Source of the DNA: Xanthomonas sp. Leaf148
Lineage (GTDB): Bacteria > Pseudomonadota > Gammaproteobacteria > Xanthomonadales > Xanthomonadaceae
Length of the DNA stretch: 64,000 nucleotides
NCBI RefSeq assembly: GCF_001423585.1
Contig: NZ_LMOP01000001.1
Span: 682,001 to 746,000 of the forward strand
Reading direction: 5' to 3'
Positions 39,358-48,398 of this stretch are shown here, in pieces (positions within the stretch are counted from its first letter, which is position 1; every line of letters begins with the position of its first letter). The translations under genes and the position numbers were made by a program. The notes beneath the pieces were generated by a model that made no database searches, was not told the origin of the DNA, and worked only from the letters and a program-made list of their open reading frames with translations.

Positions 39358-39470
39358 GTGCGCTGCCCTCGCCGGTTGCGGGACCCTTGGCGGCATGGAT
39401 GCCTCCAAGGAGCCTCAATGGACGGATTCACGGCGTGTCCCGCAAGCGGTGAGGGCACCGCGCGCTCGAC
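39358..39470 (+). repeat. Palindromic intergenic repeat, unit C
   Basis: Left arm GGTGCGCTGCCCTCGCCGGT then TGCGGGAC, centre GGCGGCATGGATGCCTCCAA and GGAGCC, then GGATTCACGGCGTGTCCCGC, right arm AAGCGGTGAGGGCACCGCGC. The arms pair imperfectly. I recall this sequence as a common Xanthomonas intergenic repeat. Confidence 0.8.
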
Positions 39471-39608
39471 TTACACGGCTGTTACCCGTCTCCACTAAAC
39501 GACAGCGAAATTCGAGCTCGATAGACTCACGCAGCTCCCCGCAAGCGGCAAGACAAGCGCGTGCTCTACCAAGCCCGCTGTTGAGCAGTCGTTTTCTCAG
39601 ATGCGCTA

Positions 39609-39751
39609 AGAGTGGCTAACAAAACGTAGCGAGCAGTCGTCAGGTGGGTGTGGACGGCGCGCTCAGAACCGGAGTGTACGAGTGGTACATGCCGCACCGA
39701 GCACCGGCCGCGCCCGCCTGGCGGCTGCACAGTAGTGTTGCTAGCTGCTCT
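39609..39751 (+). repeat. Dispersed ~143-bp TIR element, copy 3
   Basis: Begins AGAGTGGCTAACAAAACG and ends GTTGCTAGCTGCTCT. The interior shares GCGAGCAGTCGTCAGGTGGG and GTACATGCCGCACCGAGCAC with copies 4 and 5. Its last two bases are part of the TAG stop codon of the PAS-AraC gene that enters from the right. Confidence 0.88.
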
Positions 39752-40475
39752 AAGACGGTTCGGCAGGAAACGGCGTCGTGCTCGCCAGCGCTCGGTACTC
39801 GCGAGGCGTCATACCCACCGCTTGCTTGAACTGCCGGGCAAACGCGCTCTGATCGCTGAAGCCGCAGGCATGGCCGATTTCGGTCAGGCTCTTTTTTCCG
39901 TGCAGCAAATGCATGGCCATCTGCAAACGCAACTTGGCCAGCACCTGCTGCGGGGTGAGCTGGAACACCTTGCGGAACGAGCGTTGAAGCTTGGACATCG
40001 AAAACCCGGTGATCTCCACCAATGCCTGCATGCGCACGTTTTGCGCGTAATTGGCATTGAGGTACGCCAGCGCAAGCCTGAGTTTTTCGTACTGCGATTG
40101 GTGCCCGTCCTGCGGGCCGAGATCGCGCGAGATACCGATGATGCCCTGTACCTTGCCGTCGACCAGCAGCGGACGTTTGCAGGTGAGGCACCAGCCCGGC
40201 TCGCGGTTGGCGAACAGATGCAGTTCCAGCAGGTTGTCGATCACCTCACCGGCCAGCACCTGTTCGTCCTGATTGGCGTAGTTGGCGCCAAGACCGCTCG
40301 GGTAGACCTCGGCGACACGCTTGCCGATCAGTTCCTTGCGCGATTTCAGGCCGAGGCGCCGCAGCATGGTCTGGTTGACGTGGGTGTAGCGACCCTCGCG
40401 GTCCTTGACGAAAAACAGCACGTCCGGCACGGCATCGAACAACGCTTCCAGATCGGCAGGGTCGATGCTCTTCAT
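39750..40475 (-). CDS. PAS-domain AraC-family transcriptional regulator
   Basis: A 241-residue protein. An N-terminal PAS domain (about 5-125: FDAVPDVLFFVKDREGRYTH, RLGLKSRKELIGKRVAEVYP, then IIGISRDLG) is fused to a C-terminal AraC/XylS DNA-binding domain (~140-235). That domain has two HTHs seen in VRMQALVEITGFSMSKLQRS and SLTEIGHACGFSDQSAFARQ, followed by VGMTPREYR. A one-component sensor is implied; the PAS ligand is unknown. The ATG at 40473-40475 is chosen because the PAS domain starts soon after. Its stop codon is completed by the end of repeat copy 3. Confidence 0.88.
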   Translation of the reverse strand: MKSIDPADLEALFDAVPDVLFFVKDREGRYTHVNQTMLRRLGLKSRKELIGKRVAEVYPSGLGANYANQDEQVLAGEVIDNLLELHLFANREPGWCLTCKRPLLVDGKVQGIIGISRDLGPQDGHQSQYEKLRLALAYLNANYAQNVRMQALVEITGFSMSKLQRSFRKVFQLTPQQVLAKLRLQMAMHLLHGKKSLTEIGHACGFSDQSAFARQFKQAVGMTPREYRALASTTPFPAEPS

Positions 40476-40609
40476 GCGAGAGGATTCATGCAGTGCGAGG
40501 GACTCGGGGCCAGGAGAGGCGCAGCGGTGCAGTGACGCATCAGCGTCTGCACACACCACCGCTGCGCAACGTCATGATACGCCGCGCCTGTCGCTCGGTT
40601 TGCAGGCGC

Positions 40610-41095
40610 TCAGCGCGGCTGTTCGGCCACGGTGGCGGTGACTGCCGCCCGGCCGTCCTTGGGAGCGTCGATGGAAGCACTGGTGGCGCCCATGCGATCG
40701 GCCGGCGTGCGCCGCGCTGCCCAGGTCTGCACCACTGCCGCACCCGATTGCGACCCCACCTGTACGCGCAGACGCGCACCGGCTGTGGGCGCCACGAATT
40801 CGATTTCGCAATCGCCTGCGGCCATGCAGCTGTCCGCTGCCAGCGGGTCGACCGGCTGCCAGCCCTGCTCGGCGATCGCCTGCGAAAACGCGCGATAGCT
40901 CATGCCAGGCTTGAGGGTCGCCGGCAACGGCACCAGCAGCTCGCTATTGGCGGGGTCTGTCGTGCTGGCAGTCACAGGCGCAGTGGCCACCGGCGCACGT
41001 GCAGGCACAGCCGCCGTGGGCCGCGGCGCGGCGCTCCAGGCAGGGCTGAAAATGAGGGCAAGCCCAAGCAAGGCCGGGCGGACGAACGTGCGCAT
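40610..41095 (-). CDS. Secreted hypothetical protein
   Basis: A 161-residue protein with a signal peptide (RPALLGLALIFSPAWSA, cleavage near residue 22) and an Ala/Pro/Thr-rich linker. A small C-terminal domain from ~65 (LKPGMSYRAFSQAIAEQGWQ, then Cys residues in DSCMAAGDCEIEF) follows. The two closely spaced Cys could form a disulfide in the periplasm. Family not recognised. It stands alone, upstream of the PAS-AraC gene on the same strand with a 134-bp gap. The start MRTFVRPAL is preferred over an upstream in-frame ATG. Confidence 0.72.
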   Translation of the reverse strand: MRTFVRPALLGLALIFSPAWSAAPRPTAAVPARAPVATAPVTASTTDPANSELLVPLPATLKPGMSYRAFSQAIAEQGWQPVDPLAADSCMAAGDCEIEFVAPTAGARLRVQVGSQSGAAVVQTWAARRTPADRMGATSASIDAPKDGRAAVTATVAEQPR

Positions 41096-41410
41096 GCGAA
41101 AGATCCTTGCGATCCTGGCAGGGATTGGGAAAGTTAAAGAAGCGCTATTTTGACACGTCGACATGACGCCCGGGCGATGATGCCGGCGCCCGATCAGCCG
41201 CCATTTCATCGCCGGTTATCCAACGGTACACCGCAAGCGCACTCGACTACGTGCTTATCGGCGGCACACCGCGTTACTTGAGCGAGCGCGACAACAACGC
41301 GCATTTCCAGTTGTCTTGCGCAATACCATGCGTCTCCGCGCGATGTGCAATTGCCGAATCTTCGATCGCCCTCAGCACGCGCCTGCTGCCGACCGAAGAA
41401 CGCCACACAA

Positions 41411-41450
41411 AAAAAACGGCACGCCGCTGCAAGGCGGCGTGCCGTTTTTT
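41411..41450. terminator. Strong bidirectional terminator after the S9 peptidase
   Basis: ACGGCACGCCGC (41416-41427), loop TGCAAG, GCGGCGTGCCGT (41434-41445): a perfect 12-bp stem. A run on the left and T run on the right. It ends the S9 peptidase transcript arriving from the right, 9 bases after its stop. Confidence 0.95.
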
Positions 41451-41458
41451 CTAATGCA

Positions 41459-43579
41459 TTACTGCCCGATATGCTGCTTCAACCAGCCGTTGACGGTGTC
41501 GTGCCACAGGATGCTGTTGTCCGGCTTGAGCACCCAGTGGTTCTCGTCCGGGAAGTACAGGAACTTGGAATCGATACCCTTGCGCTGTAGCGCGGTGAAG
41601 GCAGCCAGGCCTTGTTCGACCGGGATGCGGAAGTCCTGCTGGCCATGGATTACCAGCATCGGCACCTTCCACTTGTCCACGTGCAGCACCGGATTGAACT
41701 TCTCGTAGCCGGCCGGGTTCTGCCATGGCGTGCCGCCGTTTTCCCACTCGGAAAACCACAACTCTTCGGTGGCGTAGCCCATGGTGCGGTTGTCGAATAC
41801 GCCGTCGTGATCGACCAGGCATTTCCACGGCTGATTCCAGTTGCCTGCCATCCAATAGACCATGTAGCCGCCATAGCTGGCACCTAGCGCACAGGCCTTG
41901 TCGCCGTTGAGGAAGCCGTACTGCTTCTGCGCGGCAGCCCAGCCTTTTTGCAGATCTTCCAGCGGTCGGTCGCCCCAATGCTGGCTGATCGCATCGGTAA
42001 ATTCCTGGCCGTAACCGGTGGAGCCGTGGAAGTCGATCATCACCACCGCATAGCCCTGGCCGGCGTAGGTCTGTGGGTTCCAGCGGTTGCTCCAGCCATT
42101 GCCGAAGCTGCCCTGCGGGCCGCCGTGGATCAGGAACGCCACCGGGTAGGTCTTGCCTTCCTGATAGTTGTACGGCTTGACCACATAGCCGTGCACGGTG
42201 TCGTTGTTCCAGCCCTTGAACTGGAACTGCTCGTAATCGCCAAACTGCACGTCGGGCAATTGCTCGCCAGCGGTCTGGGTGATGGCACGCAGGTTCTGGC
42301 CCTGCACATCGCTGACGAAGATCTGATCGCCGCTCTTGAGCGAGTTGCGGGTAAACGCCAGCGTGCTGCCAGCCAGCGTCGGTGCATGCACGCTGCCCTC
42401 GCCCACCAGCTTGGTCGCGTCGCCACTGGCGATGTCGATCTTGAACAGCGGGTGCTCGCCCAGGTCGTCGGCACTGGTGTAGATGCTACTGCCGTTATCG
42501 CCCAGCACGATTTCGCCGGCGGAGCGATCCCACTTCGGCGCGATCTCGCGCGTCTTGCCGCTGGCCACGTCCATCGCCATCAGGCCGAAGCGGTCGGCCT
42601 CGAAGCCGGGGCGTTTCATCGCGCGGTAGTACAGCGTCTTGCCATCGGCACTGAACACCGGGCCGGCATCCCAGGCCGGGTTGGCGGCGGTCAGATTGAC
42701 CGGCGCGGATTTGCCGGCCGCATCCAGGCGATACAGGTCGAAGTTGGTCTGCCACGGCTCGTCGTTGCCGGTCGGCTTGGTGGCGGCCTTGGCGTTCTTA
42801 CCGGCCTCTGGGCCATGCGGTTGCGGGATACGCACGCTGGCGACCACGCTGGCACCATCGGGCGACCAGGTGTAATCGTCGTTGCCACCGAACGGCTTGG
42901 ACGGCGCATCGCCGGCCAACGTGGCACTGATCGCCGAGGCGCCGACTACCGGTTTGGCGCCGGTTGCGGGCAGCTCGGAGACGAACAAGGTGTTGCGACG
43001 GCCATCGTTCCAGGTGTCCCAATGGCGCACGAACAGCTGGTCGTACACCACGCCGCTGGCCTTGGCATTCTTCACGCTGGCGAGCTTTTTCTTGGTGCAG
43101 TCCAGGTCAGAACCGCAGTCCTGAAACACGCCCGCACTGAAGGCGATGCGCTTGCCGTCTGGCGAGAGCTTGTAGCTGTCCAGGTCCACCGCGAACGCGG
43201 TGAGCTGCTGCGGAGTGCCGCCGGCCAGCGGCTGCGCGTACAGCTGCTGGATACCGGATTTGCTGCTGAGGAAGTACACCGTTTTGCCATCGGGCGACAG
43301 CGCCGGGCTGTTGACGTTCCAGCCTTCCGGGGTGAGCCGCTTGGGCGGCGACAAATCACGGGTGCGCAGGTTGCGCATCCACAGGCCGGTGGCCGGCTTG
43401 CCATTGGCGGTCTTGGCCTGGCGCTTGGCGAAGATCACCACGCCGCCATCGGGGCTGAGCGTGGGCGAGGACACTCGATCCAGCGCGACCATATCGCGCA
43501 CATCGAAACCGCGCGCGGCGGCAAGGGTTGGCAAGGCGGCCAATAGACACAGGGGCAGCACGGCGTGACGCAGCTTCAT
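41459..43579 (-). CDS. S9-family prolyl oligopeptidase-type peptidase, exported
   Basis: A 706-residue protein with signal peptide (LPLCLLAALPTLAAA). A WD40-like TolB/beta-propeller region follows (~30-430, repeated SPDGK motifs such as ALSPDGKTVYFLSS and KLSPDGKRIAFSA). The C-terminal alpha/beta-hydrolase shows FLIHGGPQGSFGNG, the nucleophile in LGASYGGYMVYW (Ser568), the Asp in VIHGQQDFRIPVEQG and the His in PDENHWVLKP. This is the acylaminoacyl-peptidase/DPP-IV-like arrangement common in Xanthomonas envelopes for oligopeptide degradation. It is monocistronic, with a strong terminator. Confidence 0.92.
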   Translation of the reverse strand: MKLRHAVLPLCLLAALPTLAAARGFDVRDMVALDRVSSPTLSPDGGVVIFAKRQAKTANGKPATGLWMRNLRTRDLSPPKRLTPEGWNVNSPALSPDGKTVYFLSSKSGIQQLYAQPLAGGTPQQLTAFAVDLDSYKLSPDGKRIAFSAGVFQDCGSDLDCTKKKLASVKNAKASGVVYDQLFVRHWDTWNDGRRNTLFVSELPATGAKPVVGASAISATLAGDAPSKPFGGNDDYTWSPDGASVVASVRIPQPHGPEAGKNAKAATKPTGNDEPWQTNFDLYRLDAAGKSAPVNLTAANPAWDAGPVFSADGKTLYYRAMKRPGFEADRFGLMAMDVASGKTREIAPKWDRSAGEIVLGDNGSSIYTSADDLGEHPLFKIDIASGDATKLVGEGSVHAPTLAGSTLAFTRNSLKSGDQIFVSDVQGQNLRAITQTAGEQLPDVQFGDYEQFQFKGWNNDTVHGYVVKPYNYQEGKTYPVAFLIHGGPQGSFGNGWSNRWNPQTYAGQGYAVVMIDFHGSTGYGQEFTDAISQHWGDRPLEDLQKGWAAAQKQYGFLNGDKACALGASYGGYMVYWMAGNWNQPWKCLVDHDGVFDNRTMGYATEELWFSEWENGGTPWQNPAGYEKFNPVLHVDKWKVPMLVIHGQQDFRIPVEQGLAAFTALQRKGIDSKFLYFPDENHWVLKPDNSILWHDTVNGWLKQHIGQ

Positions 43580-44059
43580 CGAGAGTTCCTGCAACGGCAA
43601 AACGTCGATGGTAGGCGTTGCTGCAGCGCACGCGCAAAGGCTTGCGCTTGCGCCTGCCTGCGCGGTTGCGTGGGCGTCGCCTCGTGGATGGAATTGCGCG
43701 TCGCAATACGGCGACCAGAACCTGAGGCACGTACTGTCAAACGCGGATGGCCGGCGCGTGTGGCGGCATGGCTCATGCGGCCAACAAGGCGGATCACACC
43801 GCCCAGGTCCGCTTGAGGAATGCGCGCTGCCTTGGACAGATGATTGCGACAGTGTGCCTACTGGTCGTCGCTACGCCGAGGCGAGCTTCCCATGCGGCGA
43901 CAGCAGCTCAGCGTTGCTCACGTATCCGCCACGCTTGGTGTGTCGCGGACGGGCGTTGCGAGGCGCCAGTCGACCTGGCGCCTCACAACCTTGACCACTC
44001 TCTGCAAGGCGGGGCGTGCATGTACGACAGCACACCCTGCCCTTGGCTCACCACACAAC
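43580..44059. other. Gene-free intergenic region
   Basis: 480 bp between the S9 peptidase start and the stop of the outer-membrane protein gene. The only structure seen is a perfect hairpin, GAGGCGCCAG (43960-43969), loop TCGAC, CTGGCGCCTC (43975-43984). It lies 75 bases past the downstream end of the outer-membrane protein gene and may act as its terminator. No T run. Confidence 0.5.
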
Positions 44060-44905
44060 TTAGAAGCGGTGCGCCATGCCCACATACACCTGCGCGTCCG
44101 GGGTACGGTCGTTGAGCCCAAAGTTGGCGCCCACGTCCAGTTGCAATAGCGGATTGATCAGATACGCAGCCGCGATATCGGCCGAATACTGTTCGATGGT
44201 CTCGGCCGGGTCGCGATTGATCGAAGACCACACTTCCACTGCCATCGACAACTTCGGCGTCAGCGGACGTGCCAGGTTGATCGCATTGACGATGGCGACA
44301 TGCTTGCCGCTGCCATCGCTGTCGGCCAGCCAATCCACCTCCGGGCCGAAGGTCAGCGAGAAACTATTGGGCAATACGAAATTGATCGGCAACGCGACGC
44401 CACCTTCCCACTCGTCGTTGCCCAGACCGGTGCGGGCAGTCGGCGCCTTGACGAACGGCAGCACCGCGACGGTGGCGGTGTCGCTTTCGTAGAAACGCGC
44501 CTTCATGCGCAGATAGATGTCGCCACCGCCGCTCAGGCTGCTGCGTGCGCCAGTAGCGCGATCGGTGGTTTTGACCTGCAGCTGCGGCGCCCAGTTGAGC
44601 TGCAGATCGATGCGGTCGCTGACGCCGTATTTGAGCGTGGGATTGGTGAACACCGAGGTTTCGATGCGTGTGCCGGGCTGGCTGTCGCGGGTATAGCTAC
44701 CGATGTCGGTTTCCAGCTGCCAGGCGCCGGTCGGCACGGTACAGGTGGAATTGGCCTTGGTCGGCCGATCGGTGCACAGCGCCGGTTCGGTGGCGTCTTG
44801 TGCCTGCGCTTGCGTCGCCAGGCCGCACAGCACGCCGGCCATGGCGATGGTCAGCAGGGGGATACGCCGTACACGGGATGGGAAACGGGGAATAACAGTC
44901 AGCAT
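44060..44905 (-). CDS. Outer-membrane transporter-like protein (MetA-pathway phenol family)
   Basis: A 281-residue protein with a signal peptide ending in CGLATQAQAQ. A beta-rich body alternates aromatic and polar residues, with LCTDRPTKANSTCTVPTGAW, LKYGVSDRIDLQLNWAPQ and NAINLARPLTPKLSMAVEVW, and ends VGMAHRF with a terminal Phe. This resembles the putative MetA-pathway-of-phenol-degradation outer-membrane family, whose members are predicted beta-barrel channels. The substrate is unknown and no phenol genes are nearby. The ATG at 44903-44905 fits the signal peptide; upstream in-frame sequence is rejected. Confidence 0.72.
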   Translation of the reverse strand: MLTVIPRFPSRVRRIPLLTIAMAGVLCGLATQAQAQDATEPALCTDRPTKANSTCTVPTGAWQLETDIGSYTRDSQPGTRIETSVFTNPTLKYGVSDRIDLQLNWAPQLQVKTTDRATGARSSLSGGGDIYLRMKARFYESDTATVAVLPFVKAPTARTGLGNDEWEGGVALPINFVLPNSFSLTFGPEVDWLADSDGSGKHVAIVNAINLARPLTPKLSMAVEVWSSINRDPAETIEQYSADIAAAYLINPLLQLDVGANFGLNDRTPDAQVYVGMAHRF

Positions 44906-45437
44906 TGCAGTAACTCCATGGCAGAGCGCTGGACCGATGACACGACAGGCCAGCAGTGAGGGAGGGGGAATGCGCGTGGAGAGGTGGATCGACTGCATGA
45001 CGCTGAAACATCGGCGTCTGCTCGATCCTATCGAACTGTCGAGCTCGCCAGACAAAAAGCGACCGCAACCGCACCGTGGAAGCGGCGCAGTGTGATTGGG
45101 CTAACGTTTTTGTCGGCAGCAGCGGCGGCGCGATGGCCTAGGGCGCGGAGATCAGCAGGGTCGATCGAGGCATGCGGCAGCCGTAACGCATCATCCGTGC
45201 GGGAGACGGCACGATACGGAGCGGCGGCATAAAGGCGCTATGCATGAGCGCTGGACCTGGCATAAAGCCGGCGCAAAGACGGGCAGACAAGGAAGTGCCG
45301 TCACGGACGGTCGACGGGGTCTGCAGCGGCGATGCGTGTGGATGGTGCAGATGGCAGCGGCATGCGCTGCGGGCAGGTCGCCTTGCGCGCCTGCCAGAAC
45401 GGCGCATGCATCGCATGCGCCGTGTCTGTCGCCAGGC
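44906..45437. other. Gene-free intergenic region
   Basis: 532 bp between the outer-membrane protein start and the OPT transporter stop, both on the minus strand. Open frames here are short, Arg/Cys-rich and lack start signals. No repeat of the two families in this window and no clear hairpin with a T run was found. Confidence 0.5.
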
Positions 45438-47408
45438 TCAGGCCGCCTGTTCGCCGCGCTTGCCGACGCGATACAGCAGCCAGCCGACCACGGCGAGGAT
45501 GGCCAGGCCAACCCACTGATTGAGTTGCAAGGCAGCTGGCAATGCCAGCACATCGGCGCGGCTGGACAGCACGATCGGCACCGCGATGGCGATACCCATC
45601 AGCGCTTCGCCGGTGATCAGGCCGGCGGCAAACAGCACGCCCGGACGATGCACCCGGTCGCGGCCGTCTTCGTCATCGGCGCGGATGTTGTGGAAGCGCT
45701 CGACCAGATGCGCGATCAGGCCACCAATGAAGATCGGCACCATCAGCTCCAGCGGCAGGTAGATACCGATCGCCGCGGCCAGCACCGGCACGCGGAAGCG
45801 CTTGCCGGTGGCCTTTAACCATTCGTCCAATGCGATGATCGCCGCGCCCACCACCGCTCCGATGGCGATCATGGTCCACGGCAACTGGCCGCCGAACAGG
45901 CCCTTGGCCACCGAGGCCATCAAGGTGGCCTGCGGCGCGCCCAGCGAGTTGGGATGCTGCGGGGTGGCCGGGCCGATGCCATACGCCTGCGCCAGCAAGT
46001 TCAGCACCGGCGCCATGATCAACGCACACGAGAACGCACCGATGCCAAGCATCAGCTGCTGCTTCCACGGCGTGGCGCCGACCAGATAACCGGCCTTGAG
46101 ATCCTGCAGATTGTCGCCACCCACCGCCGCCGCGCAGCACACCACCGCACCGATCATGATCGCCGCCACCGCGCCCAGCGGTGCGGCACCGATGCCCACC
46201 GGCACCAGCCCGTCCTTACCCAGCAACAGCACCAGCACCGCCGAGGCGAACAGGATGGTGGAGATGGTGATGCCCGATACCGGGTTGTTGGACGAGCCGA
46301 TCAAGCCAGCCAGATACCCGGACACCGACACGAACAGAAAGCCGGCCACGATCATGATGATGGTCATCGGGATCGACACATGCCACTGCTGCACGATGGC
46401 CTGATACAGGCCAAGCAGCGGCAAGGTGCACAGCACCAGCGCCACCAGCATCCACTTCATCGGCAGATCGCGCTCGGTTTCGGCGACCACGCCGCCCCCG
46501 CTCTTGCGCGCGGCGGCAAAGCCGCTCTTGACGCCGGAAAACAGCGATTTGCGCAGCGAGAACAAGGTCCACACGCCGCCGATCAGCATCGCACCGACGC
46601 CGAGGTAGCGGATCTTCGCGCCCCAGATGCCGAAGGCCGCATCGGCCGCCGGCGCACCGACCAGGCTCTGCGCCAGGGCCGGGTCCGAGCCCATGAAGAA
46701 CTGCTGATACAGCGGGATGGCGATGTGCCAGGACAGGATGGAACCGGACAACACCACGATGCCGACGTTCAAGCCGACGATGTAGCCCACGCCCAGCAAT
46801 GCCGGCGACAGGTTGGTGCCCAGATACCCCACCAGGCGGCTGCTGCCCAGGTAGGTGGCCTGCGCCCAGGTGTCCGGGATCACCCGCAAGCCGCTGGCGG
46901 CAGCGAGTTTGACCAGCGCGCCGATGGCACCGGAGGCGGCCAGGATTTTCAGGCCCGGGCCGGGGTTTTCGCCGGCCTTGAGCACTTCGGCGGCGGCCTT
47001 GCCTTCGGGGAACGGCAGCGGGTCTTCGACGATCATCGAGCGCCGCAGCGGCACCGAGAACAGCACCCCGAGCAGCCCGCCCATGCCGGCGATGCCCAGC
47101 ACCCACCAGTACTTGAAGTCCGGCCAGTAGCCCATGATCACCAGCGCGGGGATGGTGAAGATCACCCCGGCGGCGATCGACGAACCGGCCGAGGCGCCGG
47201 TCTGGACGATGTTGTTCTCCAGAATGGTGCCGCCCCCCAACAAGCGCAGCACGCCCATCGACACCACCGCTGCCGGGATGGCCGTGGCGATGGTCAAACC
47301 GGCAAACAGGCCGAGGTAGGCGTTGGCGGCCGAAAGCACCACCGCCAGCACGATGGCCAGCACGATGGCGCGAAAGGTGAGCTGGCGCGGTTGCGCGTCT
47401 TGGCTCAT
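45438..47408 (-). CDS. OPT-family oligopeptide transporter
   Basis: A 656-residue membrane protein with about 14-16 helices, the usual form for bacterial OPT proteins. Signatures: SAANAYLGLFAGLTIATAIP, ENNIVQTGASAGSSIAAGV, EGKAAAEVLKAGE, NNPVSGITISTILFASAVLV, GGDNLQDLKAGYLVGATPWK and LPLELMVPIFIGGLIAHLVE. All are strongly conserved in the OPT superfamily. It probably imports small peptides or metal-peptide conjugates by proton coupling. AGGGGAA lies before the ATG at 47406-47408. Monocistronic. Confidence 0.92.
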   Translation of the reverse strand: MSQDAQPRQLTFRAIVLAIVLAVVLSAANAYLGLFAGLTIATAIPAAVVSMGVLRLLGGGTILENNIVQTGASAGSSIAAGVIFTIPALVIMGYWPDFKYWWVLGIAGMGGLLGVLFSVPLRRSMIVEDPLPFPEGKAAAEVLKAGENPGPGLKILAASGAIGALVKLAAASGLRVIPDTWAQATYLGSSRLVGYLGTNLSPALLGVGYIVGLNVGIVVLSGSILSWHIAIPLYQQFFMGSDPALAQSLVGAPAADAAFGIWGAKIRYLGVGAMLIGGVWTLFSLRKSLFSGVKSGFAAARKSGGGVVAETERDLPMKWMLVALVLCTLPLLGLYQAIVQQWHVSIPMTIIMIVAGFLFVSVSGYLAGLIGSSNNPVSGITISTILFASAVLVLLLGKDGLVPVGIGAAPLGAVAAIMIGAVVCCAAAVGGDNLQDLKAGYLVGATPWKQQLMLGIGAFSCALIMAPVLNLLAQAYGIGPATPQHPNSLGAPQATLMASVAKGLFGGQLPWTMIAIGAVVGAAIIALDEWLKATGKRFRVPVLAAAIGIYLPLELMVPIFIGGLIAHLVERFHNIRADDEDGRDRVHRPGVLFAAGLITGEALMGIAIAVPIVLSSRADVLALPAALQLNQWVGLAILAVVGWLLYRVGKRGEQAA

Positions 47409-47873
47409 TGGGCATTCCCCTGTAGGCAAAAAATCCGTACCACGCTAGCGCCTGCGCCGATGCGAGTCCAGCTGCGGCGCGGCGTGACAGTGCGGCTGCC
47501 ATGGCCTGTGGTGCGACGGTTTGACCGCGGTGCGGCTCCATCGGTGCGTTTACGTAAGCATCAATGCGCTTTAAACCTCACCAAGACCGCGACGACCACG
47601 CATCCTTGTCACATCGCCGCGCACTGCGGGGAACGCGTTCCCGTGTTCAGTCTTTTTGTCTGTACTGAGTAAAGCCCATGGGCAAGCGCCATACACACAC
47701 AAGAGCGGCTAACAACACCTAGCGAGCAGGCGTCAGGTGGGTGTGGACGGCGCGGAGGAACCGGCGTGTACGAGGGGACCATGCCGCACCGAGCACCCAC
47801 CACGCCCGCCTGGCAGCCGCACAGTCGTTTTGTTAGCTGCTCTAAGACCGCCATGTAACCAGAGGTGCAGACC
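47409..47873. other. Divergent intergenic region containing repeat copy 4
   Basis: Region between the OPT gene (leftward) and a small secreted protein gene (rightward). About 290 bp show nothing beyond likely promoter sequence; the remaining part is TIR element copy 4 (47702-47843). Confidence 0.55.
47702..47843 (+). repeat. Dispersed ~143-bp TIR element, copy 4
   Basis: Begins AGAGCGGCTAACAACACC and ends GTTTTGTTAGCTGCTCT, the best inverted ends in the window. The interior has GCGAGCAGGCGTCAGGTGGG and CATGCCGCACCGAGCACCCA. It ends 30 bases before the start codon of the small secreted protein gene, so the promoter of that gene must lie in or beyond the element. Confidence 0.9.
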
Positions 47874-48374
47874 ATGCAACATCCACTGACCGCCGCCCTG
47901 ATGGCCGGCATGCTGCTGTCGTTATCGTCAGCCGCCACATTCGCCACACCACCCGCCGAGCACGGCGCGCAATGCCCTGACCCAGCAGAGGTGCGTTACG
48001 AGGCGGGCCGCTATCGCGCCAACGTACGACTCGGGGTGGCGTCAGGAAGCGGGGCCTGGTCCAGCACACTACAAGCCAACAATGGCAAGCCGCGGCACCT
48101 GGCCTCGGTGCTCTATTACGGCGAGTCACCCGAGACAGCGTCCAGCATGGGCGTGCTGGTCAACTGCACTTACTCCATGCGCGGCGGCAAGGAAGTGGAC
48201 CTGGCGTATTTCGACAGTCGCACGCCACAGATGCAACGCAACCTGTTCGTCACCCCCAGACACCCTACGCACTGGCAACTCGATCAGCCGCCGGTAGCAG
48301 GAACGGTCCAGTTCTACACATGCACTCGGAGTGCAGAGGACTGCGCGTTCGAACCGCTGCGTCTGGAGGAATGA
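47874..48374 (+). CDS. Small secreted Cys-containing protein
   Basis: A 166-residue protein with a signal peptide (ALMAGMLLSLSSAATFA). Its beta-rich mature part contains four Cys (QCPDPAEV, LVNCTYSM, FYTCTRSAEDCAF), probably two disulfides in the periplasm or outside. It loosely resembles DUF3757-type secreted proteins of proteobacteria; this is uncertain. The ATG at 47874 is chosen because AGAGG lies 8 bases upstream; a GTG at 47865 overlaps that site. Repeat copy 4 is immediately upstream. Confidence 0.7.
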   Translation: MQHPLTAALMAGMLLSLSSAATFATPPAEHGAQCPDPAEVRYEAGRYRANVRLGVASGSGAWSSTLQANNGKPRHLASVLYYGESPETASSMGVLVNCTYSMRGGKEVDLAYFDSRTPQMQRNLFVTPRHPTHWQLDQPPVAGTVQFYTCTRSAEDCAFEPLRLEE

Positions 48375-48398
48375 CGCAGCGGCACGCACTGTCTAGCG

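Larger units (their letters stand above)
38778..39608. other. Gene-free region rich in palindromic repeats
   Basis: About 830 bp with no credible gene. It carries three copies of a ~90-110 bp palindromic repeat, listed separately. Short open frames here are translations of those repeats and lack ribosome binding sites. Confidence 0.75.

Noticed and set aside
38868-39470. CRISPR-like array
   Set aside because: Units differ in orientation, length and spacing; they are palindromic intergenic repeats without spacers.
39134-39619. 161-residue plus-strand frame after katE
   Set aside because: Consists of translated palindromic repeats; no ribosome binding site or family.
41948-43546. 532-residue plus-strand frame
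   Set aside because: Antisense to the S9 peptidase, which has clear domains and a terminator.
45240-45818. 192-residue plus-strand frame
   Set aside because: Half lies antisense to the OPT transporter and half is low-complexity; no start signal.
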